A stretch of 64,000 nucleotides of DNA. It comes from Strigamia acuminata. Its lineage: Eukaryota; Arthropoda; Chilopoda; Geophilomorpha; Linotaeniidae. A model generated the notes under the pieces. That model saw nothing but the letters and a program-made list of their open reading frames with translations. It ran no database searches and was not told the origin of the DNA. This document shows, one piece after another, positions 19,716 through 30,503 of the stretch. The DNA lies in contig OX442319.1 in the NCBI GenBank assembly GCA_949358305.1, forward strand, positions 620,001 through 684,000, in the 5' to 3' direction. The position numbers were made by a program, and so were the translations under genes. Positions within the stretch are counted from its first letter, which is position 1. Every line of letters begins with the position of its first letter.

Positions 19716-22700
19716 TTAACACAATCCACGATAATCACGACGAGCCTGTTTGCGAAGGCGACGTGACCGGAAACTCTCGATTTCAGGTGGCGACGCGTCA
19801 TCGACTGCGTCAGCGACACCTGTCGGCGGTTTTCGCAATTGATTTTCTTCGTTTTTCCGTTCGTCTTCGTTTTGCCATCTTTCCATGATTTCTTTCGGTC
19901 CATAGAGCGCTTTTAATCGCTCTTTTTCGCTTGGAATTGGGAAATTTGACGTTTTTATTGCATTTTCTTCAGGTTCAAAGAGTGTTTTTAACGAAATTTG
20001 ATCGTCATCGCTAATAAATCGTTCTTTAGCGATTGGAATAGGCGAAATTGATGTGTTTTCTTCAATTTCTTGTTGTTTTTCCTTTTGTGTTGCAATTTCA
20101 TCAGCAAATGTGACTTTTTTAGCTGTTAATTCTTCTAATATTTCCGCTGGAATTTCTTCTCTGGGTTTATACGGTTTTAATCGTTCAACGTTAACAATGT
20201 TTGTTTTCTTTCCATTTGAACTTCTAATTTCGTAGTCATTTGGCGCGGTTCTTCTTACTATTTCGTATGGGCCTGAGAATTGTGGTAGGAGTTTTTCACT
20301 TAACCCAACTTTTCTATTAGGTGTTTTAAGGTAAACTAATTCTCCTGGGTCAAATTCCACATGAACTCGGCCTTGATCGAATCTTTTCCTGCTTTTTTCT
20401 CCTTGCCATTCCAACCTTTCATTTGCTATTTTCCTAGCTTCTCTGATGAATTTCGAGGTTCGCAAGGTGAATTCTTTCTGAGGTAAGTTGAGGTTTACGT
20501 CCACGTTCAAATCGACTTCATATCCTTTCAAAAGATAATAAGGTGTATATCCCGTCGTTTCGTGCACACCGGTATTATACGAGAAAAGCAAAAATGGCAA
20601 AAAATCACCCCAGTCCCTCTGGTCCTTATCAACATAAATCTGTAACATTTTTGCAAATGTCGCGTTAAAACGCTCAGTAAGGCCATTGGTCCTTGGATGG
20701 TACCCTGAAGTGGTTTTGTGTAGGGCTTTAAACATATTTGATACTTCTTCTACCATTTTATTTCTGTATTCTGTGCCTTTATCGCTCTGGATTTCTCTCT
20801 GACTGCCTTCCTTCAACATTAACTCATAAAGCAAAGTTCTAGCTGCTTCCAACGCTGTTGATGCTGGAGCTGCTCTAGCAATCACTGTCCGCGACAAATA
20901 ATCTGTCATTACGAAAACATACTTGTTGCCCTTTTCGGAGGTCGGAAAACTTCCCAATGTATCGATTCCAATCCTCTCGAAAGGCTTAGATATTGTAGAC
21001 CACGGCTGCATTAAACCTTTTGGCGGTGTTGTCATTGATTTCGAGCTCGCGCAATGTGGACAAGAAAGTACGTAATTTCTAACGTCTTTATATATCCGGG
21101 GCCAGAAGAATCTTGTTCTCATTCTCTTCCATGTTTTGTTTAGGCCCAAGTGAGCACCCGTCAGTCCGTCATGCATTTCTTGAAGGACGTCGGTTTTCTA
21201 ATGCTGCGGAACATATAACAGATTTACTTCCGTGTCTAGGGAATTCAAAGAATTTTTCTTCCTAAACAACACATTGTCGAGAAGGACGAACTGCTTTAGA
21301 GGACGTCTTCTCTTCTTCGGAAGCTGCTCTACTTGATTCATTGCGGTGATCAATTCCAGTAGCTTCTTGTCCTTACGCTGCTCAGCAGGAAGGTCGAGCT
21401 GTTCGAGTAAAAGTGAGGGAACTATTTCGTTTTCTTCCTCGCTTAAATCTTCTGGAATTCTGCTCAAGGCGTCGGCATCTTTGTGCGCTTTTCCGCTGTT
21501 GTGGATCACATCGAAATCAAAGTCTACTAGCTTTAAGCTCCATCTAGCTAGTCTGCCGTTGGGGTTTTTTGACTGATTTTAGCTATTGAAGTGCCGAATG
21601 GTCTGTAACGATCTGGAACTTCTTACCGTACAAATAAGGTCGGTACTTTTCAATTCCAAACAGAATGGCCAGACACTCCCTTTCGGTGGCATTGTAATTC
21701 TGTTCTGCTTGGCTGAGAAGTCTGCTGGCATAAGCTATCACATGTTCTTGTTTGTTTATCTTCTGTTTCAACACTGCTCCAAGACCATATGCGCTCGCGT
21801 CAGTCGATACCATGAAGGGTTCTTCAAAATTAGGGTGAGCTAAAACTGGCACGGTTACTAGGGCGGTCCTTAATGTTTTAAAGGCCTTGTCATGAGGTGG
21901 GCCCCAATCGAATTTCTCGTCCTTCTTCGTCAAATTGACTAAGGGCTTGGATATGTCCGCAAAACCTGGAATAAACTTCCTGTAATACGAACAGAGCCCT
22001 ATGAATCCTCGAAGAAGTTTGAGGTTAGTAGGAACTGGAAACTTTGCCACGGATTCCAGGTTCCTAGGGTCTGGTGATATACCCTCAGAGTCCACGACAT
22101 GTCCCAAATACTTAATGGTGTTTGTCCCAAATGTGCACTTGCTCAACTTCACCTTTAAGTTAGATTGTCTAAGCTTGTCGAAAACGTTGTCTAGATCTTT
22201 CAAATGCTGATCAAATGTTTTAGAGAAAATGATAAGGTCGTCAATGTACGCTATACAAACTTTGCCGAGGAGGTTGCCTAAAACTTTATTCATTAACTTT
22301 TGAAAAGCTGCTGGACTATTGCATAATCCCATTCCTAGGACGTTAAACTCAAAATGTCCGCTTGAAGTGGTAAACGCTGTTTTTTCACGATCTTGTTCAT
22401 CTATTTCGACTTGATAATATCCTTGAATAAGATCCATCATGGAGAAGAACTGTGCACCTGCCAGCTGATCTAAAGTATCATCTATTCTTGGCAATGGGTA
22501 CACCATTTTCTTTGTTATCGCATTCAATCGTCTCCAGTCGACACAAAATCTCCACTTACCATCTCTTTTCTTTATTAGCAATACAGGCGCGCTCCAGAGA
22601 CTTTCTGATTCCCTTATCACTCCCATATCAAGCAATTTCTTTGTTTCCTCTGCTTCGACTTCTTTTTCCTTCATAGAACGACGATACGGTTGCAAATGTA

Positions 22701-23661
22701 TTGGTTCATGGTCTCCAGTATCGATTTTATGCTTATACACTTGAACTCTTCCCAAATCCTTGTCAGAAACAGCAAATCTGTCTTGATTCTTTTGAAGAAG
22801 TTGTCGCATTTGCTCTTGTTGGTCTTTATTCATTTTGTCTTTTGCTATTGAGGAGTCAAAGTCAAAACAGTGTACCTGTTTTTCATCAAACACCCCAACA
22901 TCAACCACATAATAAGCTTTTGCGATTGCTGACTTCTCCTTCAGAAAGACTGTCTTCTTGGTTGGATTAGCCACTCGAATGATGCCTTTGCCGTTCTTGA
23001 AATCTGTTAAAGTTTTACAACCTATCACAGCAAATCTATCAGTAACATTATGCAATGGTTGCACCAACATGTCTAATGTAATTGCTTTATTCAAATAGAT
23101 GGGAACAATGCATTCGTGCATTGGTGGAATAGTGATGTTCTTCATTACCCTCGCAACATAATTCTGATCAACAAAAGTTTTATTCATTGGAAATGACACT
23201 TCCTTTCCACTAGTTCGGCCCACAAAGATTTTTTGTTTGTCGTAGTCTAACACGCACTTCGCGAACAGCATGAATGGGTCGCTTAGCAGTAATTCATAAT
23301 GAAATCCTTTAACAATCAGGACCTCGATCCTGTATGTTAATTCACCAATTGTAATGTTCATCTTGGTTTTTCCCATTGGAGTCACAAGTTCTCCGCTTAC
23401 CCCTTGCAATCGAATGTTTGGGCTGGGCGGGTAATTCAACTGTAGAGCTTCAGCAAGCTCTTCGCTGATAACGTTGCGTTTTCCTCCAGTATCCATAACT
23501 GCCTTGACTTCCATGTTGTTCACTATTACTGGAATTTCCAATAGAGATTCTGAAATGTTCATTTCGACTACGATTATCTTCTCTCTTCTTTTCTTTCTTT
23601 TCTTCTTTGGATGGCAACATCTCCCTTGTTGATGGTGACATCTTCTTTGTGGCCGACCCAC
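19716..23661 (-). pseudogene. pol: A1 pol: protease, RT, RNase H, integrase with stops
   Basis: Ty3/gypsy pol. It begins in the frame overlapping the gag stop at about 23661 with aspartic protease MDTGGKRNVISEE, then RT with CVDWRRLNAITKK, MDLIQGYYQVEID, LGMGLCNSPAAFQ and the active site IAYIDDLIIF near 22240, RNase H (STDASAYGLGAVL, TERECLAILFGIEKY), the integrase zinc finger (HDGLTGAHLG ... CPHCASSK) and the integrase core with Asp in IGIDTLGSF, the second Asp in QSDKGTEYRN and Glu in NGLTERFNATF. Against A2, a TGG is now TAG at about 21583, one A is added in the next A-run, and a TTG is TAG at about 21195. The RT domain, deleted in A2, is intact here. Confidence 0.88.
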
Positions 23662-23667
23662 TAGTTT

Positions 23668-23679
23668 TCCTCTTCATGT
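23668..23679 (-). pseudogene. gag: last codons of A1 gag, separated by B1
   Basis: After the B1 insertion the A1 gag frame resumes here (CAT GAA GAG GAA AAC, then TAG just beyond), matching the end of A2 gag. The stop overlaps the pol frame, as in A2. Confidence 0.7.
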
Positions 23680-23996
23680 TGTGACGGTTATAAAACCGTA
23701 TTTTCCCAGATTTATCGCCAGACGGCGCTATTTGATTAAAAGCGCGCATTTTCGAATGAATTGCGACAATTATAATTAATTGTTATAATGATGTGAATAA
23801 ATATAAGATATTTATTAAACATGATAAAGTATTATTTACTTAAACAATTGATTCTACCGAATCAATATTATATTTTATATTTACTTGTTGAAGGGGACCA
23901 ATCGGACCCTTCTTGACCCAATTCCATATTAGGTCCGAACCCCAGTCTATATTAGGTCCGGACTAGTGATCCACGAATCCGTCGATTCAGGCACCT

Positions 23997-24038
23997 GATT
24001 GGCTATCGCCAATCTGATTGTTCTCCAGAACTATATAA
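23997..24038 (+). promoter_or_regulatory. B1 LTR core promoter: facing CCAAT boxes and TATA box
   Basis: GATTGGC (23997-24003) and GCCAATC (24008-24014) form an inverted pair of CCAAT boxes around TATC. TATATAA follows at 24032-24038. The same layout is in B2 at about 49188-49223 and in the 3' LTRs. Transcription probably starts near 24060. Confidence 0.75.
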
Positions 24039-24231
24039 GCTCTGGTTTTCTACCAGGCCTTTGGCTTGCTCTGAATAATGTTTGTATGTATTGTTGGTTA
24101 TCGTTTGATTTCTCTCTTTCTTATCGACACATCAGGCCCCCTCGACTCTCATCCTAATGGATATTGTTGTTGTAGCGTCATTTCGGGAAGACTAACTCCG
24201 GTAAACAAATGGTCCCGTAGCGATTAGCCAG

Positions 24232-24247
24232 CTGCTCTAAGGAGCAG
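24232..24247 (+). promoter_or_regulatory. B-family LTR hairpin 1
   Basis: CTGCTC-TAAG-GAGCAG, a perfect 6-bp stem. In B2 (49458-49473) the same place reads CTGTTC-TACG-GGACAG, where one C-G pair becomes U-A and one U-A becomes U-G. This compensatory change supports a conserved RNA stem. Confidence 0.65.
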
Positions 24248-24454
24248 TAGGATTTCGTACGGTGACATAGTATAATGTTTATATACAGTTGGCCTTGCTA
24301 GATGAAAGTGGGCCCCTCAACTAACTGGCCCATGGTCGCGGTAAGGATGGTTGTTATGGACAATCATGTGCCGTAATCTCTCAGGTCCCCGTCTTTCTGT
24401 GACTGGCCCTTCCGTACGTTAAAGGTCGGTGAAGGGCTAATATAATGTAGTTGC

Positions 24455-24658
24455 TCCGGGTTGGTAGCCCGTGAACGGTATACAAAATACCGTGCTAAAC
24501 AAACTACTTGGATACTGGTAAATCCACTAAATGGTATATCCATTAATTAATTACCCGGCGCCTGATCACGAGATCTCGACGTCGTAAGGCATGCTGGCGG
24601 ATGGAGGTGTCAAAACCTCCCGCGATGGTCCCTTCGACTATCGTGACTGTCCCCGCCC
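24455..24658 (+). promoter_or_regulatory. B-family LTR folded RNA module
   Basis: Starts with the hairpin CGGGTTGGTAGCCCG, followed by ACGGTAT-acaaa-ATACCGT (24475-24493), and ends with GGCATGCTGGCGGATGG, the hairpin GGAGG...CCTCC and the conserved GTCCCCGCCC. In B2 the module occurs twice with sequence-different but pairing-conserving stems (AATATC/GATGTT; GGAGGA/TCCTCC; GGAGT/ACTCC; CGGGTT/AACCCG). Its role is unknown: packaging, translation initiation and dimerisation are all possible. Confidence 0.65.
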
Positions 24659-25024
24659 ATAAAAATAATATCTAATTTTTATTTGTTACATTTTTATAGT
24701 TCTAGTTATATTCGAAGTCTGAATCATTCGATTGAATGATCAGCAAATTTAGATCTCGGCGAATGCGAAGGATTCTTCGCATTCAAAGTCGTTCGGGCTG
24801 CGGAGCCGAATACGTCTCCGTAGCGTTATTTGTGACGATGCCGCAAAGTCAGCCGTACCCTTCGAGCATCGCCCGGATCCTCAACCAGTGTAGCCGCCCG
24901 TTTACACGTAACCAGAACCCCGAACCATTTGTATTCGTGGAAACAAGCAGGTAAAACCGTAAGTACGTATTATTTGGTCATTTATTCATTTAGCGCACAT
25001 TTCGTAGCTTATCTCGGTTAGGTT

Positions 25025-25090
25025 GTTGTTAGTCTTAACAACGTCTTGTTCCGACCGATTTATCTTGTTAAATGGCTAATAAATCAGCCA
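25025..25090 (+). terminator. B1 3'-end hairpins, including poly(A) signal in a loop
   Basis: GTTGTTA-gtct-TAACAAC (25025-25042) is followed by TGGCT-AATAAATC-AGCCA (25073-25090), with AATAAA exposed in the loop. B2 has GTTGCTA-ctcc-TAGCAAC and TGGCT-ATTAAATC-AGCCA, a U-A to C-G exchange in the first stem. The signal is only about 25 bases from the LTR end, so U5 must be very short. Confidence 0.7.
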
Positions 25091-25100
25091 AAAGTAGAAT

Positions 25101-25505
25101 CGTCACAAGTGGAGGTTCTACCGAGATAAGGCTGCAAAAATTCAAATGAATTTTGAGTTGTGTGTGTTTATGAGAATTCGGAAATGTGCTTACGGTGTTA
25201 AAATTTCAAATGAAATTTTTTTTTACTGATAGAATCAGTGTTTTGTTTAAAAGTTCTTTCTTGTGATAGCGATCATAGGAATCTCGTTAGAACCGTCACA
25301 AGTGGAGGTTCTACCGAGATAGGCTGCCAAATTTCAAGTGAATTTTGAATTGTGTGCTGTGTTAATGAATTCGAGAAGTGCTTGCGGTGATAAAAATTTC
25401 AAACGAAATTTATTACGGTAAAATTAATGTTTTGTTTTAAGTTTTCCTTGTGAAACTTTTATAGGAATTTTATTAGGACCGTCACAAGCGGTTCTACCGA
25501 CGATA
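25101..25505 (+). repeat. tandem repeats of LTR end plus primer site in B1 leader
   Basis: The segment beginning CGTCACAAGTGGAGGTTC occurs at 25101, again at 25294 (primer-like site 25303-25320) and, shortened to CGTCACAAGCGGTTC, at 25480. Repeat period is 193 then 186 bases. The units also share TTTCAA(A/G)TGAATTTTGA and the following sequence. B2 has a single unit. Confidence 0.8.
25110..25127 (+). promoter_or_regulatory. B1 primer-binding site (tRNA-Gln)
   Basis: TGGAGGTTCTACCGAGAT, two bases after the LTR, complements the 3' end of tRNA-Gln with one mismatch. B2 has the perfect version. Confidence 0.82.
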
Positions 25506-27578
25506 GACTAGAATTTCTTATTCGAATGAATTTGGAAATCGTGCTCGTGAAAAGTGGAGTTCGGATAATTTAGTCTTACGACAAAATTTCTTGTAAAATA
25601 AGTTTCGAACGAAATTTATATCTTTACTAAATGTATTGAATGTTGTTTTGTGATTAAAATCACAAGAACAACGATTGTATTCACTTTAATTTTGTTTTTC
25701 TGAAGGAAAATTAAATATTCGTGTAAAATGATAATTTTATCGCGTGGTCAGGCCTAAAAACCTACCACGAAAGTTTGAAAATCTTGCCCGAACTTGTTGC
25801 TGTTACGTCCGCCCGTGTAACGTCGTTTCGCCGTCGTCAATCCGAGAAACCACGTGGTTGGGCTTAATACATAAAGTTCGAACATTTCTCGAAGGAAATT
25901 CAAAAGAGAATTCCAGTATTTGCCGGTTGTTTTGATTAAAATAACCAAGTTTTAATTCTGTTTGAGATTTCAAATAAAGAATGTTTTTATATTTCAAGGC
26001 CTAATTTTATTTGATTAAATAAAACGACGGAAAGTTGATTCAATGGAATAAAAGATATTTTATTTCGATAAATTGTTCTACATACCTGATTTACATTTTA
26101 ATTTGCAAATGTGTTAATCACCTTTTGGTTTTAAGTCTTTAAAACCCAATTCCTGTTCCAAATTTAGCGAAGACTTTTGCTACTACGGTTGCCCAGCAAC
26201 GAGTGTTTTGCCGAGAAGCCACCGAGAACCAAACGTTTCAGTGCGCTTTCATCGGGAGGTTTATAATTAATCTTCCCATGGAAATAAGTTTCAATCGAAA
26301 ATTATTTGTCTCTGAATGTGTTTATTTTGTTCTTGTGATTGAAATCACAAGCGAAGGTATTTTTCTTTTATTTTTATTTGTAATTTTCCGTTGAAAATTC
26401 GAATTCGCCGTAAAATGATTATTTTACCGCGTGGCGAGGCCTAAAAAATCTCACCACGGAATGTTTGAATTCTAATCCGAACTTATCGTTGTTTTGCCCG
26501 TTCACGGAACATCTAAATCGTCGCCGTTACGATCGAATGCGTGGTCAGGCTTAAAACGAGAAAGTTTAATTTTCCCAAAAGAATTCGAGTTCGAATTTAA
26601 AATAAGTTTCGTACGAAATTTTCTATTTCTGAAGTATTCAATTCTATTCTTGTGATTAAAATCATAAGAAACGATTAGTGTATTCACTTTTACTTTAATT
26701 TTCTGGAAAATTGGAGTTTTAGTCCGAACTTGCTAAATGTTTAGTCCGCCCGCGGAACGTCATATCGCCGTCGTCGATTCGATAGCACGCGGTCAGGCTT
26801 AAACGAAGATTCAACCCCGAAGGAATTCGAATTCTAATTCCAAATTTTATCGGTTGTTTTAAAATAAAATAACTAAACCACTAAATTCCGTTTGGGATTT
26901 CAGATTAAGTTAAAAAACTTATCGATATTTTAAATCTAATTTTATTTTGAAAAATAAAAACAAGAAAAGTTGGTAAAGTTGAAAGAATAGGTTTATTCGT
27001 GTTAAAAGTTTATTTACAAAATAGACGCATACCTGATTATCTTTACATTTGTACTGTACAATCAAACCCTGATTTTAAAATGTTGAAATCCGATTTTAAA
27101 AAAATGGAGAACCGTTCGAATGTTCGATTCCGGTGAAGCCATTTCGCAGCTGTGTTGCCTAGCAACCAGAAAGCACGGTGTTTTACCGGGAAGCCGCCAA
27201 GTTCCCAGGCGTGCTTTACTAAATTGTTGCCTAACAATTCAATCATCGTGAATTCGGTTTATTTGAATAAATAAATCTGGATTTAACCTAAAGTAAATAA
27301 ATATGTTTTTAATAAAACTTTATTTATTTCGGTTTATTAAAATAAATCGAATGATACGATTAAATGGAAAAAGTTTCAGTTGAAATTTATCCAATATTTA
27401 ATCATGCTTGCATTATTCTTATGATGTTAATTACAAGGAAGAACGATGCATTCGTTTTTAATTCTAATTTTCTAAGAGAAAATAGTAAAATTTGCGAATT
27501 ACAAAAATCAAATAATTTTGGTGGAAAAGGAATAAGACTTTATTCTTCATTCTCGAAATAAAGGATGGAATTTCCAGG
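25506..27578 (+). repeat. B1 leader, diverged large tandem repeats
   Basis: Non-coding. Blocks of several hundred bases recur in diverged form: a segment with GTGGTCAGGC(C/T)TAAA, CCGAACTT and GTCCGCCCG at about 25740, 26430-26560 and 26720-26800, and a segment with GTTGCC(C/T)AGCAAC followed by GTGTTTT(G/A)CCG at about 26188 and 27157. B2 has one copy of each (50880-51000 and 51330). The tail of the series continues beyond A2 at 35640. Short open frames here look random. Confidence 0.6.
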
Positions 27579-27582
27579 ATAT

Positions 27583-28075
27583 TGTTACGCGGTAGAGCCG
27601 TACCGTGTATCGGCTGGCTCTGCTCGCTCTGTTTAGGCATTTAATGCAATGAATTCTCACTAGACGGCGCTGCGCACCTAATTAGATGCACAGACCGTTC
27701 AACTTAGTTGATAGGGGGAATAGGAGTTTACTTAGTGAGCTGATTAAGCCAGAGAGCTCAGATCTCTTTTGATTCTCAAACTGTTACCTTCACCTACTAC
27801 TGCCAGCCGGTTGACGGTCAGGCAGGACTAGGTTTCCTGAATTGAATTGAATAAACAACAGCATCATCCTTATTTGATTTGAATGAACCATTTATGTGTT
27901 TTAGGTTTAATAAATGAACAAATGTAATAAGAGCTGATGACCGAACATTTACATTAGTAAATGTCCGACTTTGAACAATAAAGCCAACAGGCATTTTACA
28001 TATAAAACCCTGTGTCATTCTTGATTGAATTCATGTCACGTAGGACTAAATCAATCCCCATTTAGCCACGTAACA
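27583..28075 (+). repeat. A2 5' LTR
   Basis: 493 bases, TGTTACGCGG...CACGTAACA. It contains AGACGGCGCTG at 27662-27672 and AATAAA-type signals near 27910 and 27979. Confidence 0.95.
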
Positions 28076-28077
28076 AC

Positions 28078-28089
28078 TGGTGGAGATGC
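28078..28089 (+). promoter_or_regulatory. A2 primer-binding site (tRNA-Ala-like)
   Basis: TGGTGGAGATGC complements the 3' end of animal tRNA-Ala (GCATCTCCA plus CCA); weaker similarity continues for about ten bases. A1 has the same site with a G for the final C. Confidence 0.7.
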
Positions 28090-28609
28090 GGTCTCGATTG
28101 TAGCCCGTTTAGATTTAAAATCCCATTAAAATTGAATTAAAATTACCAAAATAATTTAATAAAAATCTAGAAATAAAAACTTGAAAATTGCTGATTTTAT
28201 AGCAATTATCTTGAATGACTCAGAGTTGGTAAAAACAAGTGAAGTCACAGCTTGAATATTTAATGTCATTGTGTGAAATAATTTGCATTTTGGAAATAGA
28301 AATAGAGTTTAATTGTTTATTAGGGATTAATAAATTGATTTACAATTGTTATATTTAGAATAAATAAAATATATAGTGTATAAATACTAATTTTGATATT
28401 TATTTACAGGAAATTTTGTGAATTTATAGGAATTGAAAAATTGTTTTGAAATGTTATTGATGGATTATTTTCTTTGTAATTTTGAGTGTAATATTTATGT
28501 ATTATATGCTAATAACACTTTAAGTTTTCAGGTAATGAATTCGTGTTAGTGTATTCAGTGTTCAGAGAGAGATTAGTGCTAGTGAAGTGAATAAAAAAGT
28601 GCAATATAA
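28090..28609 (+). other. A2 leader
   Basis: AT-rich untranslated leader of about 520 bases with no supported gene. A1 lacks the corresponding segment after the AACTTGAAAATTG sequence, having a short (TTTTCAA)n run instead. Confidence 0.6.
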
Positions 28610-29950
28610 GGCTTCAGTGTGGATAAGCTAGTGAAATTGTCACAATTCAACTTGGATAACCTTCAGGATCTGCAGGATCTGCAGTTACCTGGGCCAAATT
28701 TGAAGAATATCACCACTAGGAAAAGTAAAAACGCTAAATCCGAATCTGACACTGAACCTCAGAAGGAAGATAAAGAAGTCCGATCTCAACCTCAATCAAT
28801 CCTACAGAAATTGGATTTTGCTACTCCAGCAATAAAGTTAATTCCACAAAAAGGTTTAGAAGAAATAATAAAGACATTTACACCAGTAAAGACTAAACCA
28901 GTTCCAATACCAATTGAACCAAATTTTCCAAAAATGACATCACCACAGACTCCAACGGACGTATTGACCGACTTACTGAAGAGTTTGGTAGTGCAGAAGC
29001 GACCAGTCGTCACTTACGATACAGAAAAAGGCAACATCGACCAATGGCTAGTGGCATATGAAGCTACAATAGGAACAGATGATGAGAGAGTAAAACATTT
29101 GGCATTAGCCCTAAAGACTGATGGATTGGCATGGTTTGTGGAACAACTAAAGAAGAATCCGACATGGAAATGGACGGATTGGAAACCACAGATCGAGAAA
29201 AAATTTAGAAGAAGCCAAGAAAATGTTTACAATACTCTCCACTTCATGAAACACAAAGAGGGTACAGCAGATGCCTTCATGAAGAAAGTCTTGGCCGAAT
29301 GTGCGTTTATTCTACCAGAAATGACTGAAACTCAGAAAATAAATTATGTTTACCAAGGTTTGAAGCCTGCAATGCAGAAGATGATGATAACAGTATTTCC
29401 ATCGACGTTAGAAGAAATGGAACAGAGACTTAAATTGTATGAAAGTCACAAAACAGAAGAACCAGCGGATCTACTGCTCACAATGTTCAAAAAAGTAGTA
29501 GATGAAAAGGTGAACCCTACGACAACAGGTATACTGTCTGGAACAGGGGGATCCCCAGTAAGCTACGCCGAGTTATTAGCTGAAAATATTAAATTAAAAC
29601 AGCAAAAGCTCGTTAGTGAGTCAGTAGAGCCACAACAATCGGTTCCATTATTCATACAAGGCGAGTGGTATATTCCAGCATCGCAGCGCGGACAGAACTT
29701 TAGAGGTAGATACAACAGAGGTAGACAGCGGTCAAATAGCAGTCCGACAACAACGCGTTCATGTGGATGTTGGCATCGTTATGGTTGTGAACATAACACA
29801 TCAGCGCCACAGGAGCAACAATCTCAAGAAAATAGAGGGAACCCAAACAACAGAAGGTGGTTTAAGAAGAAAAGGACACAAGGGGGTGGTAAAACTAACC
29901 CTAATCCTAAGCAGAACCCACAACAAGGTCAACAAGAAGAGGAAAACTAG
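28610..29950 (+). CDS. gag: A2 Gag
   Basis: Open frame of about 445 codons after TAA at 28607. The likely original start is the codon at 28619, which now reads GTG (DKLVKLSQFN follows); the first ATG is far inside at about 28934, so either the start codon has mutated or an upstream exon supplies it. A retrotransposon capsid-like region covers about 29030-29450 (DQWLVAYEATIGTDDERVKH, AFMKKVLAECAFILPEM, YVYQGLKPAMQK). The C-terminus is basic and RG-rich (RGQNFRGRYNRGRQR) with a Cys/His cluster CGCWHRYGCEHN in place of a normal CCHC knuckle. The stop TAG at 29948 overlaps the pol frame. Confidence 0.8.
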   Translation, partial: GFSVDKLVKLSQFNLDNLQDLQDLQLPGPNLKNITTRKSKNAKSESDTEPQKEDKEVRSQPQSILQKLDFATPAIKLIPQKGLEEIIKTFTPVKTKPVPIPIEPNFPKMTSPQTPTDVLTDLLKSLVVQKRPVVTYDTEKGNIDQWLVAYEATIGTDDERVKHLALALKTDGLAWFVEQLKKNPTWKWTDWKPQIEKKFRRSQENVYNTLHFMKHKEGTADAFMKKVLAECAFILPEMTETQKINYVYQGLKPAMQKMMITVFPSTLEEMEQRLKLYESHKTEEPADLLLTMFKKVVDEKVNPTTTGILSGTGGSPVSYAELLAENIKLKQQKLVSESVEPQQSVPLFIQGEWYIPASQRGQNFRGRYNRGRQRSNSSPTTTRSCGCWHRYGCEHNTSAPQEQQSQENRGNPNNRRWFKKKRTQGGGKTNPNPKQNPQQGQQEEEN

Positions 29951-30501
29951 TGGGTCGGCCACAAAGAAAATGTTACCATCCAAAGAAGAAAAGAAAGAGT
30001 AGAAGAGAGAAGATAATCGTAGTCAATATGAACATTTCAGAATCTCTATTGGAAATTCCAGTAATAGTGAACAACATGGAAGTCAAGGCAGTTATGGACA
30101 CTGGAGGAAAACGCAATGTTATCAGCGAAGAGCTTGCTGAAGCTCTACAGTTGAATTACCCGCCCAGCCCAAACATTCGATTGCAAGGGGTAAGCGGAGA
30201 ACTTGTGACTCCAATAGGAAAAACCAAGATGAACATTACAATTGGTGAATTAACATACAGGATCGAGGTCCTGATTGTTAAAGGATTTCATTATGAACTA
30301 CTGCTAAGTGACCCATTCATGCTGTTCGCGAAGTGTGTGTTAGACTACGACAAACAAAAAATCTTTGTGGGCCGAACTAGTGGAAAGGAAGTGTCATTTC
30401 CAATGAATAAAACTTTTGTTGATCAGAATTATGTTGCGAGGGTAATGAAGAACATCACAATTCCACCAACGTTTTCGACAAGCTTAGACAATCTAACTTA
30501 A
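29950..30501 (+). pseudogene. pol: A2 pol, aspartic protease part (before the RT deletion)
   Basis: Overlaps the end of gag in the -1 frame. It encodes the basic start GRPQRKCYHPKKKRK and the protease with MDTGGKRNVISEE and LLLSDPFMLFAKC. At about 30470 the sequence jumps from ATTCCACCA to ACGTTTTCGAC; A1 has about 930 more bases between these points, which hold the RT fingers, palm and YIDD site. A CAA microhomology lies at the junction. The deletion shifts the frame and a stop follows at 30499. The gag-pol join is not a canonical slippery heptamer (G GAA AAC before TAG). Confidence 0.85.
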
Positions 30502-30503
30502 AG

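Larger units (their letters stand above)
23680..25107 (+). repeat. B1 5' LTR
   Basis: A long LTR whose TATA box at 24032 implies that most of it is transcribed R/U5 sequence. It contains AGACGGCGCTA at 23720, facing CCAAT boxes, a chain of hairpins, and a poly(A)-signal hairpin close to its end. An open stretch at 24736-24954 recurs in the 3' LTR and is not considered a gene. Confidence 0.93.

Noticed and set aside
24736-24954. 72-codon ORF, repeated at 39462-39680
   Set aside because: It lies within both B1 LTRs in the structured RNA region; no homology or protein features, and the B2 LTR does not keep it.
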